Source: CAYRTD01 sp964528675
Lineage (GTDB): Bacteria > Bacteroidota > Bacteroidia > Bacteroidales > GCA-2748055
Length of the DNA stretch: 64,000 bases
NCBI GenBank assembly: GCA_964528675.1
Contig: CAZGTU010000011.1
Location: 1-64,000, forward strand
Reading direction: 5' to 3'
Below are positions 7,135 to 15,586 of this stretch, piece after piece (position 1 is the first letter of the stretch; each line of letters starts with the position of its first letter). Both the position numbers and the translations under genes were made by a program. The notes beneath the pieces were generated by a model. That model was not told where the DNA came from and searched no databases. It saw only the letters and a program-made list of their open reading frames with translations.

Positions 7135-9601
7135 TCCCCCCATAAACCCCATCAACCGCCAGCACCAAAAACATATAATTCGTTGCACCTCCACCCATCA
7201 CATACTCTGTCTGTTGCCAGAAGAAGGGCCAGGTTTTTAGCTCCGGAAGATCAGGGCGTATGAGGGCTGTGCCCGACGCTACTCCTCCGGGGATAAAAGA
7301 CCAGTCGGCCCGGTTTACGCCATATGCCACGGTTACCGACTCAGATCCCACCCCAGATGCAAAAGAGACATTGTTGCTGCCGGGGTGCACGCCTAAAATA
7401 AAATTCAAGGCATGCTCAAACAAACGGGTGCTGCTTAATTCGGGCCAGCCTTTGTAAAAAAAGTACTGATCCACCCCGAAACGCTGAATTTCCCAGCCGG
7501 CACCCCAGATTCTTGGCTTATAAGGAACACCGTAAGGAGAATCGTCTTTTTGTTCCTCCTGCAGCCTTTCCTGGTAAGCGGCAACTGCTTTTTCCATGTC
7601 TTTTTTGAAAGCATCATTATCCACCAGATGGATCACCCTGCCGACCATCCAGCCGCAGTCATCAATATCCGAAATGATTTCTTCTTTCAGTCCATATAAC
7701 TTTTCAAAAAGTTCTTCATTATCGGGGAGACTGATCATTAATTCAGTAAGCGCGAAAACCTTCGACGGGAGATATCCTGATTGATCATATGCACCAGAAA
7801 AGAGCTCAAGGGCAGTCATGTGACATTCTTGCGACAGCGAGGGATTGCTCTCCTGCAACACCCTGGAAGCTGCTGTAAGACCTGCGGCAACCTGGAGTTC
7901 CCTGGATGGATTTTCCTCCGTAAATACCCAGCGGTCATCGGAATTATCCTTTTCTCCGAATTTACCTTCAACTTTCCCGTCAAAGGGTTCATTTACATTA
8001 TCAGTCATGGAAGCTGCGTCGCCAAGCATTACATATTGCCTGAGATCGGAGGCGATGATGCCTCGATACAATCTCCCGAGCGATCGGTAGCCACCCAGAA
8101 CAGTTTCAAGCCCATGCTCAATTTGCTGGAGGACATCGTTTTTGCCATCCGGGGTATGGATCTCAACAAGGTTTTTATCCTGGTCGATGAGTGTGGCATC
8201 ATGATTTAAATCAAATTCTTCTATCATGGCAGCAAGCAACCATACTGTTCTTATCTGTGACTCAACCCTTAGATCATAATCCCCGGCATCGTGCCAGCCC
8301 CCCTTATTGAGTCCGGGAACATGTTCGCCGCTTTTATATTCCGTGAGAGTTTCGGGTCCCTGTTTGTATCCGTCAAAGTGATTATGATTTACCGGGGCCA
8401 TAAGCGCGTCATCCATATGACAGAGGTCATGCCATACCCGGTATTTCTCATTAACCCGCATATGACACATCTGAATCGGCAGATAATATTCAAGCGTGGG
8501 TTGCCAGGTATATCTGCGGTATACATCTTCGGAAATATTGAAGGGATGACTCAGTTTTTCTTCATACGATATCTGATACATGCCGGATTGTGTGATATCA
8601 CTGAAATCAATGGTCTGGTAATGGTAACGGAGGAACTTTCCCCAGACCTCGCCTTTTCCTTCTTTTACCAGATCTTTTCCATTTTCTCCAAGACGGAAAA
8701 GCTTATAATTTCCGGTAAGCTCTTCACCGGTTTCAATAATGGCAAGCTTTTCCTGTTTTGGATGATAACCCAGTTGAGAAACCTGGATAACCGGCTCATA
8801 TTTCCAGTTCATGTCCACATTGGGTTCAATGATCCATTCTATGGCAGATTCCGTGGCACCGGCAGGTACCTCGCTTCTGACAATGTACCATCCGTTATTG
8901 TGATTCGCTCTGCCATCCCAGAGCTGGAGCTCCTTACCTTTTGTAGTGATGGTCATTCTCTGCAGGTCCTCACCGGGAGCAACAATCAGTTTTTCACCGG
9001 TTGCCATGGGTTTGACGAGAAATTCACCCTGCTCTTTAATAACAGGACCAACGGGTTGGATCGGAAATAACCCATGCTCTTTGTCCATGATAAATGACTT
9101 CCCAAAAAGATTACCCGGAAAAAGTTCCAGGTTGAACCCGACTTTTCCTATCCATTCTTCAGGTAAGGGTTCCTCGAGATCAACGATAACCTTGAATTTA
9201 TTTCTCTCGAGAGCTTGAACATGAACATGATAAACGAAGTTAAGATCAGGGTAGAATATCGGATTAAATCCCCTGGCATCTTTTGATGTGTCAGGATACC
9301 AGAGCGTTTTTGAAAGCATCTGCATGTCTTTCTTTACCTCAACATCTTTTCCGTCGGGGATTGGTGACCACTGCCCCGGTGATGCTTCAAGGCGAAGGTC
9401 TCCATTGGCTGCTACGCGGTTTCCGTGTTGAATGATGGTTACGCCGGACTGATGGCCCTCAGGGTAAAAATCACTGAAAAATGTGACATTCAGGCCGTGC
9501 ATTTCGAAATAATTTTGCTCGTTTAAAAGCAGCCTCTCCTGTGCATAAAGTTGAAAAGTAAGTAATAACAACAGAATAGCAGGTAGTTTTTTTGTGTACA
9601 T
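7121..9601 (-). CDS. Secreted GH9 glycoside hydrolase (endoglucanase-like)
   Basis: An 826-residue secreted protein. A signal peptide ends near YAQ (about residue 21). A long N-terminal beta-rich region of about 240 residues has no name I recognise. A cellulase N-terminal Ig-like domain (about 268-365, starting PVIQVSQLGYHP) is followed by an (alpha/alpha)6 GH9 domain with GGWHDAGDYD at 434-443, which holds the base Asp residues, and the acid Glu near 799 in QQTEYVMGG. GH9 enzymes cut beta-1,4-glucans. The ATG at 9601 is preferred over an upstream in-frame codon at 9706, because it starts directly with a normal signal peptide. The C-terminal GKR and stop codon are encoded by the heptamer repeat. 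No T9SS domain is visible. Confidence 0.88.
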   Translation of the reverse strand: MYTKKLPAILLLLLTFQLYAQERLLLNEQNYFEMHGLNVTFFSDFYPEGHQSGVTIIQHGNRVAANGDLRLEASPGQWSPIPDGKDVEVKKDMQMLSKTLWYPDTSKDARGFNPIFYPDLNFVYHVHVQALERNKFKVIVDLEEPLPEEWIGKVGFNLELFPGNLFGKSFIMDKEHGLFPIQPVGPVIKEQGEFLVKPMATGEKLIVAPGEDLQRMTITTKGKELQLWDGRANHNNGWYIVRSEVPAGATESAIEWIIEPNVDMNWKYEPVIQVSQLGYHPKQEKLAIIETGEELTGNYKLFRLGENGKDLVKEGKGEVWGKFLRYHYQTIDFSDITQSGMYQISYEEKLSHPFNISEDVYRRYTWQPTLEYYLPIQMCHMRVNEKYRVWHDLCHMDDALMAPVNHNHFDGYKQGPETLTEYKSGEHVPGLNKGGWHDAGDYDLRVESQIRTVWLLAAMIEEFDLNHDATLIDQDKNLVEIHTPDGKNDVLQQIEHGLETVLGGYRSLGRLYRGIIASDLRQYVMLGDAASMTDNVNEPFDGKVEGKFGEKDNSDDRWVFTEENPSRELQVAAGLTAASRVLQESNPSLSQECHMTALELFSGAYDQSGYLPSKVFALTELMISLPDNEELFEKLYGLKEEIISDIDDCGWMVGRVIHLVDNDAFKKDMEKAVAAYQERLQEEQKDDSPYGVPYKPRIWGAGWEIQRFGVDQYFFYKGWPELSSTRLFEHALNFILGVHPGSNNVSFASGVGSESVTVAYGVNRADWSFIPGGVASGTALIRPDLPELKTWPFFWQQTEYVMGGGATNYMFLVLAVDGVYGGSGKR

Positions 9602-9916
9602 AAGATAAGCGGTTTTAATCAGAATTATCAACAATGAATTAAGAACAGAAATACAGAACAGGGAAAAAATATGCAGGGGAAATCTCATAGCACCTCTCTT
9701 TTTCATTTCTCATTCTATTATTAAAAGCTTGCCCATGTATAAGATATTCCATGATAATCCCGTAAAGGTATTTCAAATTTTGTGCTCCTAATATAAATAT
9801 TGGAATGAAATAAAAGAAAAATATGTAAGGACTCGTAATATGTGTGGTATAAATGATTAATTATTTCGAGGGCCTGGGAGGGGCAAATGGATTTAGCAAT
9901 AGAAATAATTCTATTA

Positions 9917-10339
9917 TTAATTTTCTTGATTCTGGGATACTTTCAAGCCGCCTTTCCAGTTACCCTGAATTTTCAGCATGGCCTTGTTCAGCTCATATTC
10001 AGAAATACCGGAATTTTCATTTTCCAGCATCATGGAATCAAGCTTTTGAAGTCCGGAAAGTGCATTTTCATCTTTTAAGGTCCCGAGTGCCCATATAGCT
10101 GTGTTTTTTTCTTCTATACTGGTGTTTTCATCGAATATCATCATCAGGAGTGACTCTGTTTTCCCTTCCTGGTATTCCATAACCGCCTGGTTAGCAAATT
10201 TATTGGCGCCTGTTTTAATAAATATCATTACCGAGCCCCATGCGAAAAATAAACCCAGAAAAATGAGTGTAAAGCATGTCAGAATTATTTTATAGGGCTT
10301 ATCGATGATCCTGAAGTGAGATTTACCTGATGATTTCAT
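9917..10339 (-). CDS. Single-pass membrane protein with HEAT-like C-terminal part
   Basis: A 140-residue hypothetical protein. One transmembrane helix lies at about 18-40 (IILTCFTLIFLGLFFAWGSV) after a basic N-terminus, so the C-terminal part should face the periplasm. The stretch ENTSIEEKNTAIWALGTLKDENALSGLQKL reads like one HEAT-type helical repeat, used in other proteins as a binding surface. Function is unknown. It stands alone, downstream of the GH9 gene on the same strand, with about 210 nt of AT-rich sequence on the far side. Confidence 0.7.
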   Translation of the reverse strand: MKSSGKSHFRIIDKPYKIILTCFTLIFLGLFFAWGSVMIFIKTGANKFANQAVMEYQEGKTESLLMMIFDENTSIEEKNTAIWALGTLKDENALSGLQKLDSMMLENENSGISEYELNKAMLKIQGNWKGGLKVSQNQEN

Positions 10340-10498
10340 TTTTTGCTTCCTTTCCTTATTAGATGATACCTTCTTTTTCCATTATTAAAAGATAATCAAA
10401 ATTTATGCCTTCAGCAAGAATATTATGTATTATTTAAGAAGAAATGTGAAATTATTTTTATTTAGTGAAATTATAGCATTCATTAAAAAATATTTACT

Positions 10499-10948
10499 TT
10501 GCATGCGATCAAAAAAAACCTGGTTATTTTGGCCCAAAAACTTAAACTTGATTACGAACCGGATTATGAATTTCTCCTTCTCGGAATTGTTTCCTATGAA
10601 AGAGATTACCGACTGAGCTGGGATATCAACCAGAATCTTGGTCTGGACCTGATAAGGACAGACGATCATTCTCTAAAGCTAAAATCTTCTGGAAAGGAAA
10701 TGTATTTTTCATGTTTTGTTTATGATGATGAGGATTCCTACCTCAATTACAAATTACTTACCAACCGTTCTGATGATGGCTACCTGTTGGATGAACTTAA
10801 GAATATTGATTATTTCCTTGTTATTACCGGAGAGTATGATCCCGGATTTGCCCCGGGTTTCAGACAAAAGCTGAATAAACTTGACACAGTGCAAAATTGT
10901 TTTGTACTCGAACCGGAAAAGATAAAAAGTTCTCACCGGGTCCTTTGA
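10499..10948 (+). CDS. IPExxxVDY-type family protein (Bacteroidota-specific)
   Basis: A protein of about 149 residues. DYEFLLLGIVSYERDYRLSWDIN, then CFVYDDEDSYLNYKLLTNRS, and LLDELKNIDYFLVITG match the layout of a small conserved Bacteroidota family of unknown function (IPExxxVDY). The frame has no ATG at its start: the only early start is TTG at 10499. An ATG at 10503 sits in the neighbouring frame, joined to the protein frame by an A8 tract (about 10510-10517). One more A would give a normal start, MRSKKNL. The stop lies three bases before the end of the convergent DnaJ gene. Confidence 0.7.
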   Translation: MHAIKKNLVILAQKLKLDYEPDYEFLLLGIVSYERDYRLSWDINQNLGLDLIRTDDHSLKLKSSGKEMYFSCFVYDDEDSYLNYKLLTNRSDDGYLLDELKNIDYFLVITGEYDPGFAPGFRQKLNKLDTVQNCFVLEPEKIKSSHRVL

Positions 10949-10951
10949 GAA

Positions 10952-12202
10952 TTAAATAAGCCATCTGAAAAAAGGATATATCGTAGACCAGACCGGTATA
11001 TCCAGGTAATTCTGAAACCCCCTTTTGAATAATTTATCTACAACTTCCGGCTGTTTCGGAATTGGGATATACAGTTTATGGTAAAAGGGGAATGCCCGGA
11101 GTATCAAATCGAGAAACATATCGAGGAATATCAGCATGAGAATGACATAAAATCCGAGAAACTCATTGGTAAAGAAAACCAGCCCGGGATAGGCTGTGGT
11201 TTGTGATAAGATAACGAGCATCCATATGGTTAGTTTTATAATGAGGAACCGGTTTAAAAGATAAGAAGTTTTAGAGCGCACTCTTGTTATCCAGAGAATG
11301 GCGTTCGAAATGCCAAGCGTAATAAGTATTGCACCTACCACCTGCCATATGAAACTTGGGGTTGGAATCAAAAGGATGGCGAGGGTAAATGCTATAGGTT
11401 TAAGGAATGAAAGAATAAAATGAACACGCCAGGCTTTAGCGCTCCTCGGGATTATCACCTCCTTGTATTTTCTGCTGTATCCCACATGATGCTGAAAAGG
11501 ACCATAATTTCTCATGGTAACCTGCCTAACTTTGAACATAATGAGTTTAAAGGGCGTGGAATTTGCCATTCTGCTGGAAGTATACTGGCATTTTGATTCC
11601 GGATTTTCTTTTTTTTCAACCCTGAAAAAGTCCACAATATCCTTCCACCGGGTTGAAATTGCACCGGGCCTGAACCATCCTTTCCGGTTGGAGTAAATGT
11701 GACCGGCAAGGATAATTCCGATAAACCAGAAAAAAATGGAGGCGAAAATGGCAACGAAACTTTCGGTAATAGCGAGGTATACAGGAATCACAATCATGGC
11801 GATGACCAGCGGCACTGCCAGGTAATTTCCAATGTATTTCAGAATGATTATAATGTCATTATTCTCGAAGAACTCTTTATCGGCCTTGATCTTTTCATAT
11901 TTCATCCTGGCCCGTTTCCATGCTTTTTCTCTTGCTTCTCTTATGATCTCTTCATAAACTTCAGGATCGATCACATCCTCTTCAGACTCTCTGCCGGATG
12001 CTGCATGTACGGTGGTTTCTTTTTGAATGTGACTGCTTACCACCTCATAAGCTTCACATATTTTACGAAACTTATTTTGAGCACCCGGAGAACCATTTAC
12101 ATCCGGGTGATATTTAAGTGCAAGTTTTCGATAGGCTTTTTTTACAGCTTTTTCATCTGCATTGGCCTTCAGACCGAGAATGTTGTAGTAGTATTCCAGC
12201 AT
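10952..12202 (-). CDS. Membrane-anchored J-domain (DnaJ-like) protein
   Basis: A 416-residue protein. Residues 1-60 form a J domain with the HPD triad (KYHPDVNG near 32-39) needed to stimulate Hsp70 ATPase activity. A charged linker and coiled-coil-like stretch (85-125) follow, then about six or seven transmembrane segments from 125 to 390. There is no G/F-rich region, no zinc-finger domain and no client-binding domain of DnaJ proper, so this is a type III J protein that probably brings DnaK to the inner membrane. The partner is unknown. It ends three bases from the convergent gene at 10499-10948. Confidence 0.85.
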   Translation of the reverse strand: MLEYYYNILGLKANADEKAVKKAYRKLALKYHPDVNGSPGAQNKFRKICEAYEVVSSHIQKETTVHAASGRESEEDVIDPEVYEEIIREAREKAWKRARMKYEKIKADKEFFENNDIIIILKYIGNYLAVPLVIAMIVIPVYLAITESFVAIFASIFFWFIGIILAGHIYSNRKGWFRPGAISTRWKDIVDFFRVEKKENPESKCQYTSSRMANSTPFKLIMFKVRQVTMRNYGPFQHHVGYSRKYKEVIIPRSAKAWRVHFILSFLKPIAFTLAILLIPTPSFIWQVVGAILITLGISNAILWITRVRSKTSYLLNRFLIIKLTIWMLVILSQTTAYPGLVFFTNEFLGFYVILMLIFLDMFLDLILRAFPFYHKLYIPIPKQPEVVDKLFKRGFQNYLDIPVWSTIYPFFRWLI

Positions 12203-12244
12203 ATGAAGGGAATGTACCGCAAGCTATATGTTTTTTTTCATTAT

Positions 12245-12283
12245 TCAAAAAGAAAGGGGATCAGACAACGCATCTGATCCCCC
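12245..12283 (-). terminator. Strong hairpin terminator without an obvious gene
   Basis: A perfect 10 bp stem (12257-12266 with 12274-12283; GGGGATCAGA/TCTGATCCCC) with a 7 nt loop. Read leftward it is followed by CTTTCTTTTT, as in an intrinsic terminator. It faces transcription coming from the gene-poor stretch 12284-12870, where no known gene ends. Confidence 0.6.
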
Positions 12284-12910
12284 GGGTCTACCTACCCTTT
12301 TCACTGGTCTATGAAAAGACTTTCTATTATTTACTATTTACTTATTTACAGTTGAGTGAGCTCTCTTAGTTAAAAAATTAGAGAAGGCTGTCCAGGATGT
12401 CAACTTCATTAAAAAAGAATGCTTCCAATTTGTAATTTAATCAAAATTTTAAATCACTTCTTAGCCCCCTCCGTCAGTGCTTCCGTTGCTTCTAAAGCCT
12501 AAGAGCCACCACTGTTCTAATCCTCTCTAATTTATTTCTACCTCCATCATGATCCCGGTAAAACTCATCCCTGCCCCCTGTATATATTCCAACGCTCATG
12601 CCACTCACTTTTATCTAACTAAATCCCGTAAAGGACTGACTTATTGCAGTATAAACATTCAACAGCCTCCTGCCGCCCAACTGCCATAATTCTTGAAAAA
12701 TACTTCCGTATTATGAGATCAAACTGATTACCGATCACTGATCACCGATTACTCTGAGTATTGCTAATGAAAGTTAGATACCCCGATATGAGAATCCGCT
12801 GTTGAGCGACTTTCAACTAACCATCGATACAAAACTACGACCTAATTGGGTTAAGATAATCAAAGTAATGTTAAAGATTGTTAAAGGATAGTAAATCAGG
12901 GATTCAGCTT
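12284..12910. other. Long intergenic region: possible leftward transcript, dispersed repeat copy
   Basis: No recognised gene. On the minus strand there is a short open frame of 35 codons (12599 down to 12492, beginning MSVGIYTGGRDEF) before the hairpin terminator at 12257-12283. The minus strand of 12440-12620 is purine-rich. Positions 12665-12790 are one copy of a dispersed intergenic repeat whose second copy is at 20320-20443. I see no tmRNA, RNase P or 6S signature that I could defend. Confidence 0.5.
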
Positions 12911-12913
12911 TAT

Positions 12914-12921
12914 TATCTTTG
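12914..12921 (+). promoter_or_regulatory. Bacteroidota -7 box (TAnnTTTG) before the kinase gene
   Basis: TATCTTTG fits the TAnnTTTG consensus of the Bacteroidota primary sigma factor. It ends only 7 nt before the ATG at 12929, so the mRNA would have almost no leader. No clear -33 TTTG was found. Confidence 0.4.
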
Positions 12922-12928
12922 TAGCATT

Positions 12929-14554
12929 ATGAGTAAAAAATTATTGTGGATACTGGGTGCTGTAATGGCTTTTGTGATGATCGGGCTGATCATTGTCCAG
13001 ACTTACTGGATTAACAATGCCATTGAGATAAAGGAAAAGCAATTTTCACAACTGGTGGCAAGGACGATGTCAACCATCAGTCAGCAGATAGAACAGGAAG
13101 AAACCGCATATATGATCTATGATCAGGTTTCTCCTAACTTCAGGTTTGATACCACAGGAGGAAGTTTCAGTTTCAATTTTCATTGGAATGCCAGACAGCA
13201 TAGCGGAATAATCAATCAGGGGGGACATGTTCGTATTGATGAACAGCTCATTATTGACGGAAAAACCCGTAAAGACATACAAAACAGCATTAGAGTAAGA
13301 ATGCTGGATGACAGCATATTTGCCATTATAAGTGAAGATGTCAGGAATAATGAAACGGATACCTTTCGTCTAAAAAATGAGACCGAAATAATTGATCTGC
13401 CCGATCCGGATATTGTTGAAGAGAAGATCATTGAGAAAAAATCCCTGGTGGAGAAAGTGATGTCGAAAATGATCACCCCCCGCAGATCTTTGGAAGAAAG
13501 ACTCTCCCGCGAAAAGCTGGAGAATTATATTGATAGCTATCTTCAGCAATCGGGTCTTGATCTTGGATATGAATATGCAGTAGTCAACCGAAAAAACAAG
13601 GTAAGACTGAAATCGGATGGCTATGATCCGGATGAGAAAAGCCGCGTATTTACAGCCCAGTTGTTTCCAGGCGACATATGGTCCAGTTCAAACTATCTTA
13701 GAATTTATTTTCCTGAACAGAAAAGTTTTATCTATAAATCTGTTGGTTTTATGGGCCTAACTTCTGTGGCCCTGACCACGATCATCATAGCCATATTTAT
13801 TTTTACGCTATGGATTATTTTCCGTCAGAAGAAGCTTTCGGAAATGAAAACAGATTTCGTGAATAATATGACCCATGAGTTGAAAACACCCATTTCAACC
13901 ATATCGCTGGCTTCACAGATGCTCAGTGATGATTCCATCCCGGTTCAGAATAAAAACCTGGGTCATATTTCGCGGATTATCGACACAGAAAGCAAAAGAC
14001 TTGGGGTACAGGTGGAGAAAGTCCTGCAAATGGCTATTTTCGATAAAGGCAGACTTAAACTGAAATACAAGGTCATTGACCTTCATGATCTCGTGGATCA
14101 TTCTGTGGATAATTTCAGAATTCAGGTGAAAAAACGGAATGGAAAGATTGAATGGGAAGCTGGTGCTGTGGAATCAAAGGTGAGGGTGGATGAGGTTCAT
14201 CTGACCAATGTTATTTCCAATCTTGTAGACAATGCTATCAAATATTCCGGGGAAGAGCCTGAAATATTCCTTTCAACGAGGAATGAGAACGGAAATATTA
14301 TCCTGAGGATTGAAGATAACGGCATAGGTATCAGTAAAGAAGATCAGAAGAGAATATTTGAGAAATTTTACCGTGTGCCTACGGGAAATGTTCACAATGT
14401 GAAGGGCTTCGGACTTGGCCTGAGTTATGTTAAGAAAATCATTGAAATTCACAATGGAAGTATTAAATTGAAAAGTGAAATAAACCGGGGGACAAGGTTC
14501 GATATTTCACTGCCTCTCGTTAAATCTTCAATCAATGACAGACAAACAAATTAA
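12929..14554 (+). CDS. Membrane sensor histidine kinase (RprX-like)
   Basis: A 541-residue sensor kinase. A transmembrane helix at about 5-28 and a second at about 275-300 enclose a periplasmic sensor domain of about 245 residues. The dimerisation domain has the phosphoacceptor His316 in NNMTHELKTP; the ATPase domain has the N box (NLVDNAIKYSG), G1 (EDNGIGIS) and G2 (GFGLGLSYV). It autophosphorylates and passes phosphate to the response regulator encoded next, whose start overlaps this gene by 20 nt. The pair resembles RprX/RprY of Bacteroides. The ATG at 12929 is chosen over an upstream in-frame codon at 12878, because it begins directly with the first membrane helix and follows a TAnnTTTG box. 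The signal sensed is unknown. Confidence 0.9.
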   Translation: MSKKLLWILGAVMAFVMIGLIIVQTYWINNAIEIKEKQFSQLVARTMSTISQQIEQEETAYMIYDQVSPNFRFDTTGGSFSFNFHWNARQHSGIINQGGHVRIDEQLIIDGKTRKDIQNSIRVRMLDDSIFAIISEDVRNNETDTFRLKNETEIIDLPDPDIVEEKIIEKKSLVEKVMSKMITPRRSLEERLSREKLENYIDSYLQQSGLDLGYEYAVVNRKNKVRLKSDGYDPDEKSRVFTAQLFPGDIWSSSNYLRIYFPEQKSFIYKSVGFMGLTSVALTTIIIAIFIFTLWIIFRQKKLSEMKTDFVNNMTHELKTPISTISLASQMLSDDSIPVQNKNLGHISRIIDTESKRLGVQVEKVLQMAIFDKGRLKLKYKVIDLHDLVDHSVDNFRIQVKKRNGKIEWEAGAVESKVRVDEVHLTNVISNLVDNAIKYSGEEPEIFLSTRNENGNIILRIEDNGIGISKEDQKRIFEKFYRVPTGNVHNVKGFGLGLSYVKKIIEIHNGSIKLKSEINRGTRFDISLPLVKSSINDRQTN

Positions 14555-15239
14555 AAACCGCGTTTTGCTGGCCGAGGATGATGAAAATCTGGGATCCTTG
14601 TTGCAGGAATATCTGCAGGCCAAGAATTATGAAACCGACTGGCTCACCGATGGTGTTAAAGCATTCCGGGCATTTGAAAAGAATCATTATGATATTTGCA
14701 TCCTGGATGTAATGATGCCTGCCAAAGACGGGTTTACACTTGCTTCAGAGATCCGCTTGATCGACAATGACATACCCATCATTTTCCTCACAGCGAAATC
14801 AATGAAAGAAGATGTGCTCGAAGGCTTTACCCGTGGTGCTGATGATTATATCAGTAAACCCTTTAGCATGGAAGAACTGATTTTCCGGATCGAGGCGATT
14901 TTAAGGCGTACAAAGGGAAGTGGTGAAGGTACGGAAAGTTATCATAAGATCGGGGATTTTGACTTCGACACACAAAAACAAACTTTGACCATCGGGGATC
15001 AGGTTCAAAAGCTAACAACAAAAGAGACTGATCTTTTGAAACTTTTGTGTAATAATAAGAACCGGGTTCTGGAAAGAAATTTTGCCCTGAAAGCGATCTG
15101 GATCGATGATAATTATTTCAATGCGAGAAGTATGGATGTGTATATTACCAAGCTGCGCAAGTATCTTAAGCCCGATCCGAAAGTGCAGATCATCAATGTG
15201 CATGGTAAGGGATATAAACTGGTAGAAGAAAGTGAATAA
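14535..15239 (+). CDS. Response regulator, OmpR/PhoB family (RprY-like)
   Basis: A 234-residue DNA-binding response regulator. The receiver domain (about 8-122) has the acidic pocket AEDD, the phosphoacceptor Asp58 in CILDVMMP, the switch Thr in FLTAKS and the Lys in ISKPFS. The winged-helix effector domain (about 138-230) ends in the typical VHGKGYKL wing. It should bind DNA as a dimer when phosphorylated by the kinase encoded just upstream, and the 20 nt overlap implies coupled translation. Target genes cannot be read from this window. Confidence 0.92.
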   Translation: MTDKQIKNRVLLAEDDENLGSLLQEYLQAKNYETDWLTDGVKAFRAFEKNHYDICILDVMMPAKDGFTLASEIRLIDNDIPIIFLTAKSMKEDVLEGFTRGADDYISKPFSMEELIFRIEAILRRTKGSGEGTESYHKIGDFDFDTQKQTLTIGDQVQKLTTKETDLLKLLCNNKNRVLERNFALKAIWIDDNYFNARSMDVYITKLRKYLKPDPKVQIINVHGKGYKLVEESE

Positions 15240-15276
15240 TTAATCTGAATTATTCTTCTTTTTTTCTACCTTGGGA

Positions 15277-15284
15277 TAAATTTG
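15277..15284 (+). promoter_or_regulatory. Bacteroidota -7 box (TAAATTTG)
   Basis: TAAATTTG matches TAnnTTTG and lies 14 nt before the ATG of the small membrane protein gene, giving that gene its own short-leader promoter after the response regulator gene ends. Confidence 0.4.
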
Positions 15285-15298
15285 AAAAACCCACTAAT

Positions 15299-15526
15299 AT
15301 GAAATATGCAATACTGGTTACCGGAATACTGGGAGCCCTGGTTTTTATTTTCTCCATATATACCTTTGCAGCCCAACCACAGAAGTTTAAACCTGTTGCA
15401 TATGCATTTCTAGGGCTTGCGATTATTTTCTTTATTCTGGTGGTGATAAAAAAGGTGAAAGAGGAAAAAGAATATAGAAAAAAGATATCGGGTAAAAAGG
15501 AACAGATGGATGAGGAGTCGGGGTAA
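15299..15526 (+). CDS. Small two-helix membrane protein
   Basis: A 75-residue protein with two transmembrane helices (about 4-24 and 33-51) and a highly charged cytosolic tail (KKVKEEKEYRKKISGKKEQMDEE). No family is recognised. It follows the two-component pair on the same strand by 59 nt and has its own likely -7 box. A role in membrane organisation is possible but unsupported. Confidence 0.65.
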   Translation: MKYAILVTGILGALVFIFSIYTFAAQPQKFKPVAYAFLGLAIIFFILVVIKKVKEEKEYRKKISGKKEQMDEESG

Positions 15527-15586
15527 AAATAAATTTCTATATGGAGGATTAGAAGCAGGGAGATAATTATTTGAAGAACCAGGATT

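Noticed and set aside
8291..9070. Long plus-strand open frame inside the GH9 gene
   Set aside because: It lies opposite a convincing GH9 coding sequence, its product has no recognisable domain, and there is no start signal. It is a shadow frame.
9838..9852. 14 nt identical to the cassette 2 boundary (TAATATGTGTGGTA)
   Set aside because: The match stops before the AAC of the core box and no palindrome follows, so it is probably chance in AT-rich sequence.
11699..12277. Plus-strand open frame over the J-domain gene
   Set aside because: Antisense to a clear J-domain protein; the translation is Cys/Phe-rich and of no family.
12284..12660. tmRNA, RNase P RNA or 6S RNA
   Set aside because: None of the diagnostic core motifs I know for these RNAs could be found on either strand.
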